Shown here piece after piece: positions 31,567-49,643 of a stretch of DNA of 64,000 nucleotides. Source of the DNA: Chitinophaga sp. E66 (lineage in GTDB: Bacteria > Bacteroidota > Bacteroidia > Chitinophagales > Chitinophagaceae); NCBI GenBank assembly GCA_019285755.1, contig CP079103.1, positions 4,278,001-4,342,000 on the forward strand, read 5' to 3'. The translations under genes were made by a program, and so were the position numbers. Positions within the stretch are counted from its first letter, which is position 1. Each line of letters starts with the position of its first letter. The notes under the pieces are model-generated. The model had not been told where the DNA came from and searched no databases. It saw only the letters and a program-made list of their open reading frames with translations.

Positions 31567-31596
31567 CAAAACCCCGAAGCTTACGCTTCGGGGTTT
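31567..31596 (-). terminator. rho-independent terminator of tRNA-Gln
   Basis: Stem CCCCGAAGC / GCTTCGGGG with loop TTAC, followed on the minus strand by TTTTGTTTTTT, just downstream of tRNA-Gln(TTG). Confidence 0.9.
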
Positions 31597-31600
31597 CTGG

Positions 31601-31670
31601 TTGGCCTACCGGATTCGAACCAAGACAAACAGAACCAAAATCTGTCGTACTACCATTATACTATAGGCCA
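31601..31670 (-). tRNA. tRNA-Gln (TTG)
   Basis: Acceptor TGGCCTA pairs with TAGGCCA; anticodon loop TTTTGGT with anticodon TTG; T-loop TTCGAAT; encoded CCA at 31598-31600. Confidence 0.93.
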
Positions 31671-31799
31671 TTAACCGTTTCCAACTATCGGGTACCGTTC
31701 GTTGGGATTGCAAAAGTATCAATTTTTTTATTTCTGCAAAAAAATGTTCGGTTTTTTCGCAAAAAACTGCTGTAAGCATCTCCCGCCAAGGCTTTCACA

Positions 31800-32809
31800 C
31801 TACAGTAAGCGGGTCACCGCGTCCACGATATGCCCAGGCGCCAGCTCTTCCATACAGGCATGATCGCCCCGGAAACAGGGCTTGCTGCCGAATACTGAAC
31901 AAGGACGACAGTACAGGTCAAGTTGCACAGCATTCTCTTCTTTCTGCCCGAATCCCATAAACCCGGCAAATGGATGCGTGGCGCCCCAGACAGAGACAAC
32001 CGGCACACCAAACAAGGATGCCAGGTGCATGTTGGCGGAATCCATGCTCACCATCACCGTAAGCCCGCTGATGAGCTGCAATTCCGTTTCCAGGGAGTGT
32101 TTGCCTGCCACCACCTGCAGGCCCTTAATTCGGCCCGCCAATGCTTCCAGTTTAGCGGTTTCTTCCTTACCGCCGCCGAACAGCAGAATGTCCGCATCCG
32201 TGCGCTCACGCAACTGCCGGATAGCTGCTTCCATCTTTCGATGGGATAGGTCTTCTCCTGTACGTCGCGAATGGCGCGATGCCGATCTGTTGTTGCTTCG
32301 AAGGCCGGCGTGGCAATGTGCCGGGAGTATTTGCGTCTACCGGGTAACCGAGCCTGGCAAACACCGCACGGTAGCGGTCGAGCGTAGCGGTAAGCTGCTG
32401 AAGAATTTTATTGTCTTTCCGGGTGAGCGCTTTTTCCCCGCCCTTCCTTGTCTATCACCGCAACTTTTATAGCGGTAAGGCGGAAGAACGAACGAAGGAT
32501 CTGGCTCCTCAGTACCTGGTGCAAATCAGCCATGGCCCGTATACCGGGGTATTGTGCCCGGATGGAGCGGAAGAGGCGGAATAGGCCGTTTACGCCTTTA
32601 TGTTCACCCTTAAGATCAGCAGGAACGAATATGAGCCGCGGGATACCCTGGCACAAAGCGCCCCAGTTTTTATTGGTCACGAAAACGATAGTGAGGTCGG
32701 GATAAGTATCCAGCACCTGTTTCATAACGGGAATGGTCATGGCCACGTCTCCCATGGCGCTGAAGCGCACGGCCAGCAGCGTTGGCTTATTGCCCGGATT
32801 TTTGCCCAT
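31800..32809 (-). CDS. glycosyltransferase family 9 (heptosyltransferase-like)
   Basis: About 337 residues. Begins with the Rossmann strand of GT9 enzymes (LLAVRFSAMGDVAMTIPVMK) and continues with VFVTNKNWGALCQ; the C-terminal donor-binding region contains GGKEETAKLEALAG, SMDSANMHLASLFGVPVVSV and WGATHPFAG, the family hallmark. Lost bases near 32442 and 32250. Transfers a sugar, by family a heptose or related sugar, from an ADP/NDP donor to lipid A-core or another envelope glycan on the cytosolic face. Its start lies inside the end of the DUF4254 gene (23-bp overlap), so the two are translationally coupled. Confidence 0.88.
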
Positions 32810-33397
32810 ACAGAACGGGGTTGAGCGAGGGATCGTTATACATTTTCATCTGCTTGTACACTTTCATGTACTTGCGGCCTTTGGAGATATCTTCGAGCAG
32901 TTCTTCGATAGCCCTGGAAAGATCACGCTGCTGCTCCAGTAATACTTCCAGCTTGCGCGCGCATGCTTCGCGATGCGCTTCGGACGCATCGGGGCGCGTA
33001 GCCTCTTCGCGCATGTGATAGATCTTCAGGCTGAGGATAGACAGCCGGTCGATGGCCCAGGCCGGGCTTTCTGTATTGATGGACGCGTCCGGTGAGGGGA
33101 TCACGTTTTTATATTTATCGAGAAAATAGCTGTCGATATATTCCACCATATCGGTACGTTCCTGGTTGGAACGGTCGATCCAGCGTTTCATGCCAAGCGC
33201 CCTGGCGGGGTCTATAGCAGGGTCGCGGATTACATCTTCCAGTGCCACTGAACGGTATCGATCCAGTTTTTGGAATACAGGAGATGTTCGATGGAGGTGT
33301 TTTCATAAGGGTTCCGGATTTCCTGGTGGATATCGTTTGCCACATGGTAATCGCGGATGCTCTGGTCAAAAATTTCGATGCAAAGTGCGGTAAACAT
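32787..33397 (-). CDS. DUF4254 protein
   Basis: About 203 residues, mainly helical. Visible family features are ENTSIEHLLYSKNWIDTVQW, NQERTDMVEYIDSYFLDKYK and SPAWAIDRLSILSLKIYHM. One base is lost near 33245. DUF4254 has no known activity, but its genes regularly precede GT9 heptosyltransferases in Bacteroidota, as here, which suggests a role in LPS/glycan synthesis (inference). A TACATTTG promoter box ends only 4 nt from the start codon, so the mRNA may be leaderless. Confidence 0.82.
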
Positions 33398-33401
33398 GCA
33401 G

Positions 33402-33409
33402 CAAATGTA
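33402..33409 (-). promoter_or_regulatory. putative -7 box (TACATTTG), DUF4254-GT9 operon
   Basis: Exact TAnnTTTG match whose last base is 5 bp from the ATG at 33395-33397. No convincing -33 box. Confidence 0.45.
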
Positions 33410-33827
33410 AATAAAAAAGCACGCTGTGGAAACAGTGTGCCGGGCATAAAATCATGTGAATGTTCGAGAATGCAATTGTGTAGGCTTTCAATGGTGCTCT
33501 AAAGAAGGCTTCGATTATCTTTCGGAGCATACGAAACCATCCGCTGACCATGTGGTGCCGGCATGTTGGAGACGCCCGCAACATCGCCGGCAACAATAGT
33601 CAGATATTATTGATAGGAAAACCCGTTTAGTGGAGATTTTCCGTGCCTTTCTGGTTAATAATCTGTTTCAGGAAGATGCGGTCTAGGGTTATCGGGTCGT
33701 TATGCAGTCTTGCTAAATTGGCATTTCCTGGACATCTACCTCTAAATTACGCCGGAAGCCTGTATTATTCCCGCAGTGATGAAAATTCCGTGTTATAACT
33801 ATTAACGTGTTGATTCAAGAGACGTTA
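33410..33827. other. intergenic region with two GTTATAAC palindromes
   Basis: No gene seen. Two copies of the 8-bp palindrome GTTATAAC at 33792 and 33824 are exactly 32 bp apart, the second just before the permease terminator. A third copy is at 30180. Confidence 0.4.
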
Positions 33828-33874
33828 TAACGAAAAAGCCGCGCTGACCGAATGATAGCGCGGCTTTTCGTTAT
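33828..33874 (-). terminator. terminator of the amino-acid permease gene
   Basis: Stem AAGCCGCGCT / AGCGCGGCTT extended by CGAAAA/TTTTCG and AAC/GTT pairs, placed just after the permease stop; A/T-rich on both sides. Confidence 0.85.
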
Positions 33875-33882
33875 TGGAATAA

Positions 33883-35310
33883 CTATTTCATTTCCTTCCT
33901 GGCGGCAAAATATAAGGGAATGCCGATCAGGATGATCCCCAGACCCGGAACTGCGTACTCCGGTTCATAGATCAGCAGCAGCACCGCCAAAGACAGGGCT
34001 ACAAGCACATACAGCGCAGGCAGCACCGGATAACCGAAGGCTTTGTGACTGCGGGGAATTTCGGGCCTGGTACGGCGAAGAACGAATATCCCGATAATGG
34101 TGATCACATAGAACAGCAACACGCCGAAAATCACCATGGTGAGCAGATCCCCGTATTTCCCGCTGAGGCAGAGCAACGAAGCCCAAAGGCACTGGATCCA
34201 CAACCCTGTGCCAGGAACGTCGAATTTGTTAAGCTCTCCCGCCTTGCGGAAAACAGGCCGTCCTTAGCCATAGTATAATAAATCCGGGCGCCGGAAAGGA
34301 TCAAACCATTATTGCAGCCGAACGTGGAGATGATGATCATTACCGCAATCGCCGTAGCGCCAAGTCCGGCGCCAAAAATCCGCTCCGCGGCGGCTACCCC
34401 TACCCTTTCCTGCGCTGCAAAAGCGATTTCGTTAAAGGGCAGAACGGCAAGGTACATGAGGTTGGCGGAAACGTAGATGATCGTCACGATGAAAGTTCCC
34501 AGGAAAAGGGCCCGCCCGATATTCCTTTCGGGGCTTTTGATCTCCCCGGCAATGAAAGTTACGTTATTCCAGGCGTCGCTGGAAAACAGGGTTCCTTTCA
34601 TGGATACTGCGATGGCGCCCAGGAAAGCCATGCCGCTGAGGGCAGTCGTCACAACCTGGCCATCTACCATTTTCAGGTTGGCGGTTTGCCAGGCATTTGT
34701 CCAGTTGGCATTCCACACATCGGCGCTGGCGCCCAGTAACAGGCCGAAAACGATAAGCCCGAATAGGGAAAAGAGTTTGGTAAAGGTGAATACGGTCTGA
34801 ATGATCTTACCGTTCTTAACGCCTTTTGTATTGATCCAGGTTAGCAGCACGATAGAGAGAATGGCGATGATCTGCGCCATATTGATAGAAAAGGCGCCGC
34901 TTCCCAGTGGGATCTTTAGTAAAATCTGGGTTTCCCCAGCGCTGGCGCAAGGTACCCCGGTACTTGGCGAAAGCCATTGCCACGGCAGCAATGGTCCCGG
35001 TCTGTATGACGCCGAACTGCGTCCAGCCGAAAAGAAATGCAATAAAGGGATTGTAGGCTTCGCGGAGGTAAACGTATTGGCCGCCGGCTTTAGGGAACAT
35101 ACCGGAAAGCTCTCCATAACTGAGTGCGGCGATCAGGGTTACGACCCCGGCCAGCACCCACATGGCCATCATCCAGCCGGAAGAGCCCATGGAGCGCGCC
35201 ACTTCGGCGGAAACGATGAAAATGCCTGAACCGATCATGGAGCCTGCCACGATCATGGTGGCATCCACAAGGCTCAGCGTTGGCTTGAAGGAGTGTGTCT
35301 GGTTGGACAT
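33883..35310 (-). CDS. APC-family amino acid permease
   Basis: About 477 residues with twelve hydrophobic segments. The first helix has the substrate-site motif MIVAGSMIGSGIFIVSAEVA characteristic of the amino acid-polyamine-organocation family; later segments include GGQYVYLREAYNPFIAFLFG, GMAFLGAIAVSMKGTLFSSD and FGCNNGLILSGARIYYTMAK. Lost bases near 34985, 34915 and 34250 break it. The C-terminal tail KEMK ends just before a terminator. Imports or exchanges an amino acid across the inner membrane; substrate specificity cannot be read. Confidence 0.88.
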
Positions 35311-35343
35311 GAAAGAGGTTGATAAAATGGTTGATAAAAGAAA

Positions 35344-35365
35344 ATCCCGGTTGCTACACCGGGAT
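35344..35365 (-). terminator. terminator of the OmpH-like gene
   Basis: Stem ATCCCGGT / ACCGGGAT, followed on the minus strand by TTTTCTTTT. Confidence 0.8.
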
Positions 35366-35385
35366 CAAACGTCGAAATCGTTTAA

Positions 35386-35982
35386 TTATTTTTTCGGAGC
35401 CGCGTCATTCAACGCTTTGATCACTTCGCCAGTGATATCATAGGCTTCATCCTTGTACAGGATATTAGAGGCGCCCGCGCGGTAGGAGAAGATAAAGGCA
35501 TAACGATTGCCGTTAACCTGTTTGATCGTCTCTTCCAGCTTTTTCTGCAGATCTTCAGAGAACTGAGCCTCCTGCGTCTGCAGTTGCGCGATAAGGTTCT
35601 GACGGTTCACCTCGTGTTGCTGCGCCTTACGCTGGAAACCAGCTTCGGCGGATTGCGCTTCCGATTGCGTCATGGTTGCAGCTCTTTGCTGGAGCGACTG
35701 TAACTCATTCTGCAGGGCACGCTCACGGCCGGTAATCTCGTTCTGGGCAGCTTCTTTCTTGCGGTCCAGCTCCGTTTTCTTTTCCTTGAAATAATCGTAA
35801 TGTGCCTCCAGCGAATCAATATCTACGTAGGCCAGTTTTTGCCCGCCGCCCGTAGCTTGCACGGAAGAATCAGCACCGGCTTTGGTGGCGGGTTTACCGT
35901 TGTTTTGCTGACAGGCCGCAAATACGCCGGCTATCGCCATCAGAAATAAACCATTTTTCACAATAAGTTGACGGGTGTGCAT
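35386..35982 (-). CDS. OmpH/Skp-family periplasmic chaperone-like lipoprotein
   Basis: 198 residues, intact. Lipobox AGVFAACQ, low-complexity linker, then AYVDIDSLEAHYDYFKEKKT, the start of the OmpH fold, followed by a long coiled coil (about residues 75-150, QNEITGRERALQNELQSLQQ ...) and a C-terminal beta segment (YKDEAYDITGEVIKALNDA). Skp-type chaperones hold unfolded outer membrane proteins in their tentacles; here it is membrane-anchored by lipidation. The terminator at 35344 ends the unit. Confidence 0.88.
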   Translation of the reverse strand: MHTRQLIVKNGLFLMAIAGVFAACQQNNGKPATKAGADSSVQATGGGQKLAYVDIDSLEAHYDYFKEKKTELDRKKEAAQNEITGRERALQNELQSLQQRAATMTQSEAQSAEAGFQRKAQQHEVNRQNLIAQLQTQEAQFSEDLQKKLEETIKQVNGNRYAFIFSYRAGASNILYKDEAYDITGEVIKALNDAAPKK

Positions 35983-36033
35983 GTTGATCGGTAGATTTTA
36001 GTACGCTTGGATATAATTAGATTGTTGCGGCGG

Positions 36034-37181
36034 CTAAAATAAGGTTTTTGGAATATAAAAAAACGTTAAAAACAAAATAGTGGAAAGATAGATTCCGTAA
36101 GGATTTGCGGTCACTTTCCCCTTAAAACTAAAAAAGGGGACATCGTCCCCTACATTATCATTACTTTTAGACTTTTCAAGTGCGATCTCCGGCTCGTCCG
36201 TGGTCAGGAAGTCGGCCCCCGCCTTCAGGTAAGTCTCCATCTGGGCGGGATCATTCACCGTCCAGATATTGACAGTCACGTTATTCTGCCTGGCCTGCTG
36301 GAAGATGGACATGTCTTTATCGATCATCTTCCAGTTGTAATCGAAGCCCCAAATGCCGTCGGCCTTCAATTGGGCGGGCGATTTATCACCATTCAGGTAT
36401 GCTACTTTAGCATGCGGGTCAAGCGCCACGATCTTTTTGCAGATATCGTAGTCGAAGCTGATATACAGCATCCAGGCCTGCGATTTATGCTTCCGGATAA
36501 GGTCATAGCACTTTTGGGCCAGCTGCTCGCCGCGGCCGGTTTTAGATGGCTTCAGCTCCAATACGAGGCGTGTTACGTTCTGTTTCTTGCCTTCTTCCAG
36601 GTATTCCTCGAACGTAGGTACTTTATCCCCGTTTTTCAGCTCGATGGCCGTCAATTCAGCGATGTTCGTTTCTTCCACCGTCTTACCGCCGATATGGGGT
36701 CATGGGAAAGTACGGGAACGCCATCTTTGGAAAGCCATACATCAAACTCTGAACCTTCGCAACCAAGGCGCGAAGCTTCCCGCAGCGAAGTAATAGAGTT
36801 CTGGCTGCCAGCGGTATGCTTCCATGCGCCACGGTGCGCCACTATCTTGTTCCTTGCGAAGTCATCCTTCACAAATATGAAGGATTCCTGCTGGCCGTTC
36901 AGCTCCAGGGTCACTCCATATTGAACGGCGGATGATTCACCGATGCTTTTCTTTTTCTTTAACCGTACCTCTCCTTTCTTCCCGATCATGAAAAGCCCGG
37001 AAGTATCTTCCGCCACATTCACGCCCGAAGCTGGCCCCTGAGGCGTAAATACCTGCCCGATCACGGCGCCGGACTTACCCTTGGGAATGGTATAATTGTT
37101 CAGGTGAAATGCGGGCGCCTGCCCGTTCACCGCCGCAGCGGCCAATAATGCCGGAATCATGAATCGATAACGTAGACGCAT
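36034..37181 (-). CDS. secreted glycerophosphodiester phosphodiesterase with N-terminal beta domain
   Basis: Signal peptide, an 80-residue N-terminal beta domain (FHLNNYTIPKGKSGAVIGQV ... GKKGEVRLKKKKSIG) of cadherin-like pattern, then the GDPD TIM barrel: catalytic IVAHRGAWKHTAGSQNS, metal-binding EGSEFDVWLSKDGVPVLSHD and LELKPSKTG, and the end VNIWTVNDPAQMETYLKAGA DFLTTDEP. One base lost near 36698. Hydrolyses glycerophosphodiesters to glycerol-3-phosphate and an alcohol. The last 25 residues (IYLSTILFLTFFYIPKTLF) are hydrophobic and lie beyond the barrel; they may result from a further frameshift or be a C-terminal anchor. Confidence 0.85.
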
Positions 37182-37264
37182 GGTAATGTGTTTTCTATGC
37201 TTGTTTAATATTTCGTCAACTTACGGTTTATTATGTTCTGCTTTCAAATCAGTTACATAAGCTT

Positions 37265-37295
37265 ACAAAATACGGTGGCGAACGGATAATTCAAA
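37265..37295 (-). promoter_or_regulatory. putative promoter for the phosphodiesterase gene
   Basis: Minus strand TTTG (37292-37295), 19-bp spacer, then GTATTTTG (37265-37272), close to TAnnTTTG but with one base fewer between TA and TTTG. Leader of about 80 nt. Confidence 0.45.
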
Positions 37296-37347
37296 GGCCC
37301 TGCGGGAGATTTTAATGAGAACTTAATATGCGCCCCATACCATAAAA

Positions 37348-37374
37348 AAGGCCGTCCCGGGAAGGGACGGCCTT
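37348..37374 (-). terminator. terminator of the rpoBC operon
   Basis: Stem AAGGCCGTCCC / GGGACGGCCTT, 5-nt loop, followed on the minus strand by a T-run; 22 bp after the rpoC stop. Confidence 0.92.
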
Positions 37375-37396
37375 GGAATATAATCGGTTGTGAGAC

Positions 37397-41689
<4,293 letters not shown>

Positions 41690-41810
41690 TGTATGTTGTT
41701 TAAAGAAAACTCATTGTCTTGCGTGAAGCTGGCTGGTCAGGTTTTCTTTTCCTTACTTCTTGAACATTCACGCGGTTACTCCTGCATTCTGCTACGACGG
41801 TATCGGAAGG

Positions 41811-41842
41811 AGGCCTGGCCGGTTTATTCACCGTCCAGGCCT
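41811..41842 (-). promoter_or_regulatory. hairpin in the rpoB-rpoC spacer
   Basis: Stem AGGCCTGG / CCAGGCCT, extendable by CGGT/ACCG around one bulge, loop of about 5. No U-run, so an RNA processing or stabilising element is likelier than a terminator. Confidence 0.5.
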
Positions 41843-41860
41843 TTCCTATAAATACAGTTA

Positions 41861-45661
<3,801 letters not shown>

Positions 45662-45814
45662 ATTCGAAGTTAGCAGTTAATATGACTTGTATTGAATAAG
45701 GGAAATTAACGATTCTTTGCCAAAAACATCCAAATTATTGTATTTCAACCATCGCGACCGGTAATTTCCCGTTTGCCGGCCATCCTGGGAAAGATACGTA
45801 CCCAAAGGGCATAA

Positions 45815-45844
45815 GGCCAAAAAGTACCGGAGCACTTTTTGACC
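45815..45844 (-). promoter_or_regulatory. hairpin in the rplL-rpoB spacer (possible attenuator)
   Basis: Stem of 10 of 11 pairs, GGTCAAAAAGT / ACTTTTTGGCC on the minus strand. Position matches the known attenuator between rplL and rpoB of other bacteria; no strong U-run follows. Confidence 0.45.
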
Positions 45845-45872
45845 TAAAAAGAATGTATTATTAAGCAAAGAA

Positions 45873-46247
45873 TTACTGAATTTCAACTTCAGCGCCAGCT
45901 TCAGTCAGCTTCGCTTTCAGATCTTCTGCTTCAGCCTTGCTAACGCCTTCTTTCACTGATTTCGGAGCACCGTCAACCAGTTCTTTGGCTTCTTTCAGAC
46001 CGAGGCCAGTCAGGTCTTTTACAACCTTAACTACGTTCAGTTTGCTTGCACCTGCAGATTTCAGAACTACGTTGAAAGCAGTTTTCTCTTCAGCAGCAGC
46101 AGCTCCGCCACCACCGTCAGCAGCTACAACAACTGCAGCAGCAGCAGGCTCGATACCGTATTCGTTCTTCAGAACGTCTGCGAGTTCCTGTACTTCCTTA
46201 ACAGTAAGACCTACTAATTGTTCAGCTAATGCTTTTACGTCTGCCAT
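45873..46247 (-). CDS. rplL: 50S ribosomal protein bL12 (L7/L12)
   Basis: 124 residues, intact. Contains the N-terminal dimerisation domain ([20 protein letters not shown]), the Ala/Gly hinge ([19 protein letters not shown]) and the C-terminal factor-binding domain ([20 protein letters not shown] ... [20 protein letters not shown]), ending EAGAEVEIQ. Forms the ribosomal stalk that recruits translation factors. Follows rplJ by 74 bp. Confidence 0.97.
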   Translation of the reverse strand: MADVKALAEQLVGLTVKEVQELADVLKNEYGIEPAAAAVVVAADGGGGAAAAEEKTAFNVVLKSAGASKLNVVKVVKDLTGLGLKEAKELVDGAPKSVKEGVSKAEAEDLKAKLTEAGAEVEIQ

Positions 46248-46321
46248 TTTATGATATTTTTGTGTTGTTTTAAAATGTTGAATTAGAATATATTGTGACT
46301 TGAAGCCAATGTTGTAACCGA

Positions 46322-46864
46322 TTACTCGGCTGCGGGAGCGGCTACTTCGGCAGCTGCTTCTCCACCTTCTTCTTTCTTGCCTTTCTCGAGCAGGGCGGCG
46401 ATTACGCGCTTCGCAGGAGATTGCAGCAGCCCGATAACTTCGCCGATAAGCTCGTTCTTGGTCTTGATCTTCACCAGGTTAGCCAGCTGGTCGTCGCCCA
46501 GGAAAATTTCGTCAGCTACGAATGCAGCTTTCAGAACGGGCTTCTCCAGTTTCGCGTTCGCCTTGCGGAAAGTGCTCAGGATCACTGCAGGCTCTTTCGG
46601 GCTGTCAGAGAACATCAGGGCGGTTACGCCATGCAGCGCTTCGTAGATACCTTGATATTTCTCGCCATCCAGGCTCTCCAGCGCTTTCTTGATCAGGGTG
46701 TTCTTCGCCACTTTCATTTCCACATTCTTGTCGAAACATACCCTTCTCAGGTGATTCACCTGCGCTACCGTCAGAGACTCGGTATTGGTGATATAGAAGT
46801 TGTTATATTGAGCAAACTTGCCTTTCAGCAGCTCAATCACTTCATTTTTCTGGTCTTTGTTCAT
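46322..46864 (-). CDS. rplJ: 50S ribosomal protein uL10
   Basis: 180 residues, intact. Start [20 protein letters not shown]; the L10 core ([55 protein letters not shown]) is followed by the Glu/Ala-rich C-terminal tail ([14 protein letters not shown]). Anchors the bL12 dimers on the ribosome. In other bacteria it represses its own operon by binding the leader; no such structure was identified here. Confidence 0.97.
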   Translation of the reverse strand: MNKDQKNEVIELLKGKFAQYNNFYITNTESLTVAQVNHLRRVCFDKNVEMKVAKNTLIKKALESLDGEKYQGIYEALHGVTALMFSDSPKEPAVILSTFRKANAKLEKPVLKAAFVADEIFLGDDQLANLVKIKTKNELIGEVIGLLQSPAKRVIAALLEKGKKEEGGEAAAEVAAPAAE

Positions 46865-46933
46865 TGCAATTTATTTAGCATTGACGACTTACTGCCTTCA
46901 CTGCCTCACGGCTCCGGCACCAACGGCCGTCAA

Positions 46934-47622
46934 TTAGTTTTGAACAGATTTAGTGTCGATTACGATACCCGGGCTCATGGTCGCTGCCATGCTCAGACCT
47001 TTCAGGTAAGTACCTTTCGCAGTAGCCGGCTTCAGCTTGATGATCGCGTTGATCAGCTCCTGGCTGTTCTGCTCGATCTTTTCGGGAGCAAAGGATACAC
47101 GGCCGATAGAAGCGTGGATGATACCAGCTTTATCTACCTTAAAGGTGATTTTACCGCCTTTTACCTCGTTTACAGCAGCTGCCACATCGTTAGTAACAGT
47201 ACCGGTCTTGGGGTTCGGCATCAGGTTACGGGGACCCAGGATCTTACCCAGCTTACCGATTTTCGGCATCGTTGCAGGAGTTGCAATGATAACGTCTACA
47301 TCGGTCCAGCCACCTTCGATCTGCGCGATGAAATCATCCAGACCAACGAAGTCAGCACCAGCTTCTTTTGCAGCAGCCTCTTTGTCAGGTGTGCAAAGTA
47401 CCAGTACTTTCTTGGTTTTACCAGTACCGTGAGGAAGCGTTACCGATCCACGGATAGCCTGGTCTGCTTTCTTGGGATCTACGCCCAGACGGATATGCAG
47501 ATCGACGGAAGAGTCGAATTTAGTGCAGTTGATATCTTTAACGAGAGTGGAGGCCTCTTTCAGGCTGTAAGACTTGTTCTTGTCCACCTTCGCGTCAGCT
47601 ACTTTTCTTTTTTCGTTGCCAT
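46934..47622 (-). CDS. rplA: 50S ribosomal protein uL1
   Basis: 229 residues after repair. Start [20 protein letters not shown], broken by one lost A in the A6 run near 47605; without repair the frame would begin only at MDKNKSYSL. Conserved blocks: [40 protein letters not shown], and [20 protein letters not shown], the uL1 signature. Binds 23S rRNA at the L1 stalk and helps release deacylated tRNA. Located between rplK and rplJ as usual. Confidence 0.97.
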
Positions 47623-47652
47623 TTTCAGAATGTTTTACAAGTTAACCTGCTT

Positions 47653-48111
47653 TCACAGGGTGAACAATTTAGTTTTCCAGGGAGCTTTACCGTCTACGGT
47701 GATACCCATGCTGCGCGCAGTACCAGCCACCATTCTCATGGCGCTTTCCAGCGTAAAGCAGTTCAGGTCGGGCATTTTATCCTTAGCGATTGCCTCTACC
47801 TGATCCCAGGATACTTTACCCACCTTGTTACGGTTAGGCTCTTTGGAACCATTCTGAATCTTCGCAGCTTCCAGCAGTTGAACCGGAGCCGGAGGAGTTT
47901 TGATAACGAAATCAAAGGATTTGTCAGTGTAAACAGTCAGTAACACCGGTAATACCTTACCCATCTTGTCCTGGGTGCGGGCATTGAACTGTTTGCAGAA
48001 CTCCATGATGTTCACACCTTTCGAACCCAGTGCAGGGCCAATCGGAGGAGCAGGGTTGGCCTGGCCACCTTTCACCTGGAGTTTCACGTACGTTGCGATC
48101 TCTTTTGCCAT
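47653..48111 (-). CDS. rplK: 50S ribosomal protein uL11
   Basis: 152 residues, intact. Start [20 protein letters not shown] with the signature [26 protein letters not shown]; the C-terminal RNA-binding domain ends [21 protein letters not shown]. First gene of the rplKAJL-rpoBC operon here; secE-nusG is not adjacent as it normally would be. A consensus promoter lies about 100 bp upstream. Confidence 0.97.
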   Translation of the reverse strand: MAKEIATYVKLQVKGGQANPAPPIGPALGSKGVNIMEFCKQFNARTQDKMGKVLPVLLTVYTDKSFDFVIKTPPAPVQLLEAAKIQNGSKEPNRNKVGKVSWDQVEAIAKDKMPDLNCFTLESAMRMVAGTARSMGITVDGKAPWKTKLFTL

Positions 48112-48212
48112 TGTGTTGTTTTTAATTTGGTTAAACGTTTCCCCATCCGTTCCCGGAAGCAGAAACTCCCAAAACTCAAAAGTCGTTCGTTAAAAGACAT
48201 TTTAAGGGGATG

Positions 48213-48244
48213 CAAAGGTAGGTAATATTTAATTGATAAGCAAA
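48213..48244 (-). promoter_or_regulatory. promoter of the rplKAJL-rpoBC operon
   Basis: On the minus strand TTTG (48241-48244), 20-bp A/T-rich spacer, TACCTTTG (48213-48220): a full match to the Bacteroidota housekeeping promoter. The leader is about 95 nt. Confidence 0.75.
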
Positions 48245-48463
48245 AAATATTTGGACTTCGGCATTTTTTTGCTACTATACGGGAATAGGAAATTAATTAT
48301 ATCACTAAGCAGCTGTAAATGAAGTAAATACCGAATACCAGTACAGCACCACAAAGATACGAAATTTGACCCGCCATCTACCCCGCACTAACCATACTTC
48401 CACTATTTTCTCCCCACCCATCCCCGGTTTTTTATAAATTTATCCCCATAAAGGTTATCCACA

Positions 48464-49568
48464 ATGTTATCTCTACTCCTAACGCTACTATTCCACTCAC
48501 CCGTAAACCCTCCTAACGGCATGAAAAACACCATTTTATTTATTGGATCCTATTCCGAGCCTTCTAAAAATGGCATTCATATTACCAATTTAACCGGCCA
48601 GCCCGCCTACTTTACAGGCCTCAACGGTATATCGGGCATAGCCAACCCCTCTTTCCTCAAACTCGCCCACGGCCATAAAATACTCTATGCCGTTTCAGAA
48701 ACCGATAATGGCTCCATCCAGGCATTCAACATCGCTGCCAACGGCGCCCTCACCCCTGCCGGCAATCCTCAGCCCTCCGGCAGCAGCCCATGCCATCTCT
48801 CTGTCGATTCTAAAAACCGCCATCTTATAGCCTCAAACTATAGCGGCGGAAGTATTGCCATATTTCCGCTTGGGTCGGACGGAGTCCCTCGTCCTGCCAT
48901 TCAACGCCTCCATTTCAGCGGCAAGGGCCCCAACCCCTCCCGCCAGGAAGCCCCCACGCCCATTCAACCATCTTCTCCCTGACGGCAATCAACTCTTCGC
49001 TGCCGACCTCGGTACCGATCGCATCTATATCTACAATTATGCTCCCGATCACGATAAACGCCCCTCAGTCCTGCAGCCCAGCCCTTCGCAAACACCGCTC
49101 CCGGCGGAGGACCCAGACATATGGTCTTCTCGAAAGACGGTAAACGCCTCTTCGTTATACTGGAAATGACCGGCCAGATCCAAAGCTTCGATTATACAAA
49201 TGGAACGCTTATATCCCGCCAGATAATCTCCGCCACTTCGAGCGACTTCAAAGGAAAAACCCCAGTGGCGCAGATATTCACATCTCGCCCGACGGCAAGT
49301 TCCTCTACGCATCCCTTCGCGGCGATGCGCATCAGATCGCCATATTCCGAATCACTAACAATAATCTCGAACATATATCCAACTTTCAGCTCCTGGGAAG
49401 GAGCCACGCAACTTCTGCCTTTCACCAGACGGTTCCATTCTGTTCTGCGGGCTCCAAAACAGTAACCAGATCGCTGTCTTCCTGCGAAATGCCGAAACAG
49501 GCAGCCTGACGGACACGGGAAACCGGCTGGAAGTCAGTAAACCCGTTTGCCTGGAAATCATGCATTAA
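48464..49568 (+). CDS. lactonase-family beta-propeller (6-phosphogluconolactonase type, YbhE-like)
   Basis: About 367 residues of repeated propeller blades: FIGSYSEPSKNGIHI, HKILYAVSETDNGSIQAFNI, SSPCHLSVDSKNRHLIASNY SGGSIAIF, FSPDGNQLFAADLGTDRIYI, HMVFSKDGKRLFVILEMTGQ, KFLYASLRGDAHQIAIFRIT. These are typical of the PF10282 lactonase family, in which one branch hydrolyses 6-phosphogluconolactone and others are secreted lactonases. Several bases are lost (near 48885, 48950, 49070, 49260 and 49410); the repaired frame ends VCLEIMH. The start is uncertain: ATG at 48464 gives a hydrophobic leader, ATG at 48521 (MKNTILFIGSYSEP) a cytosolic protein. It lies on the opposite strand inside the ribosomal/RNA polymerase block. 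Confidence 0.78.
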
Positions 49569-49643
49569 AATGCACGTGGCAACAGCCAAAAAGTTGCTAA
49601 AGCATGTATTTCGTAACTTCAGGATCATTAAACCCCTTTCGTT

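Noticed and set aside
49192-49628. Minus-strand short frames inside the lactonase gene
   Set aside because: They overlap propeller-blade coding sequence in the other strand and have no features of their own.
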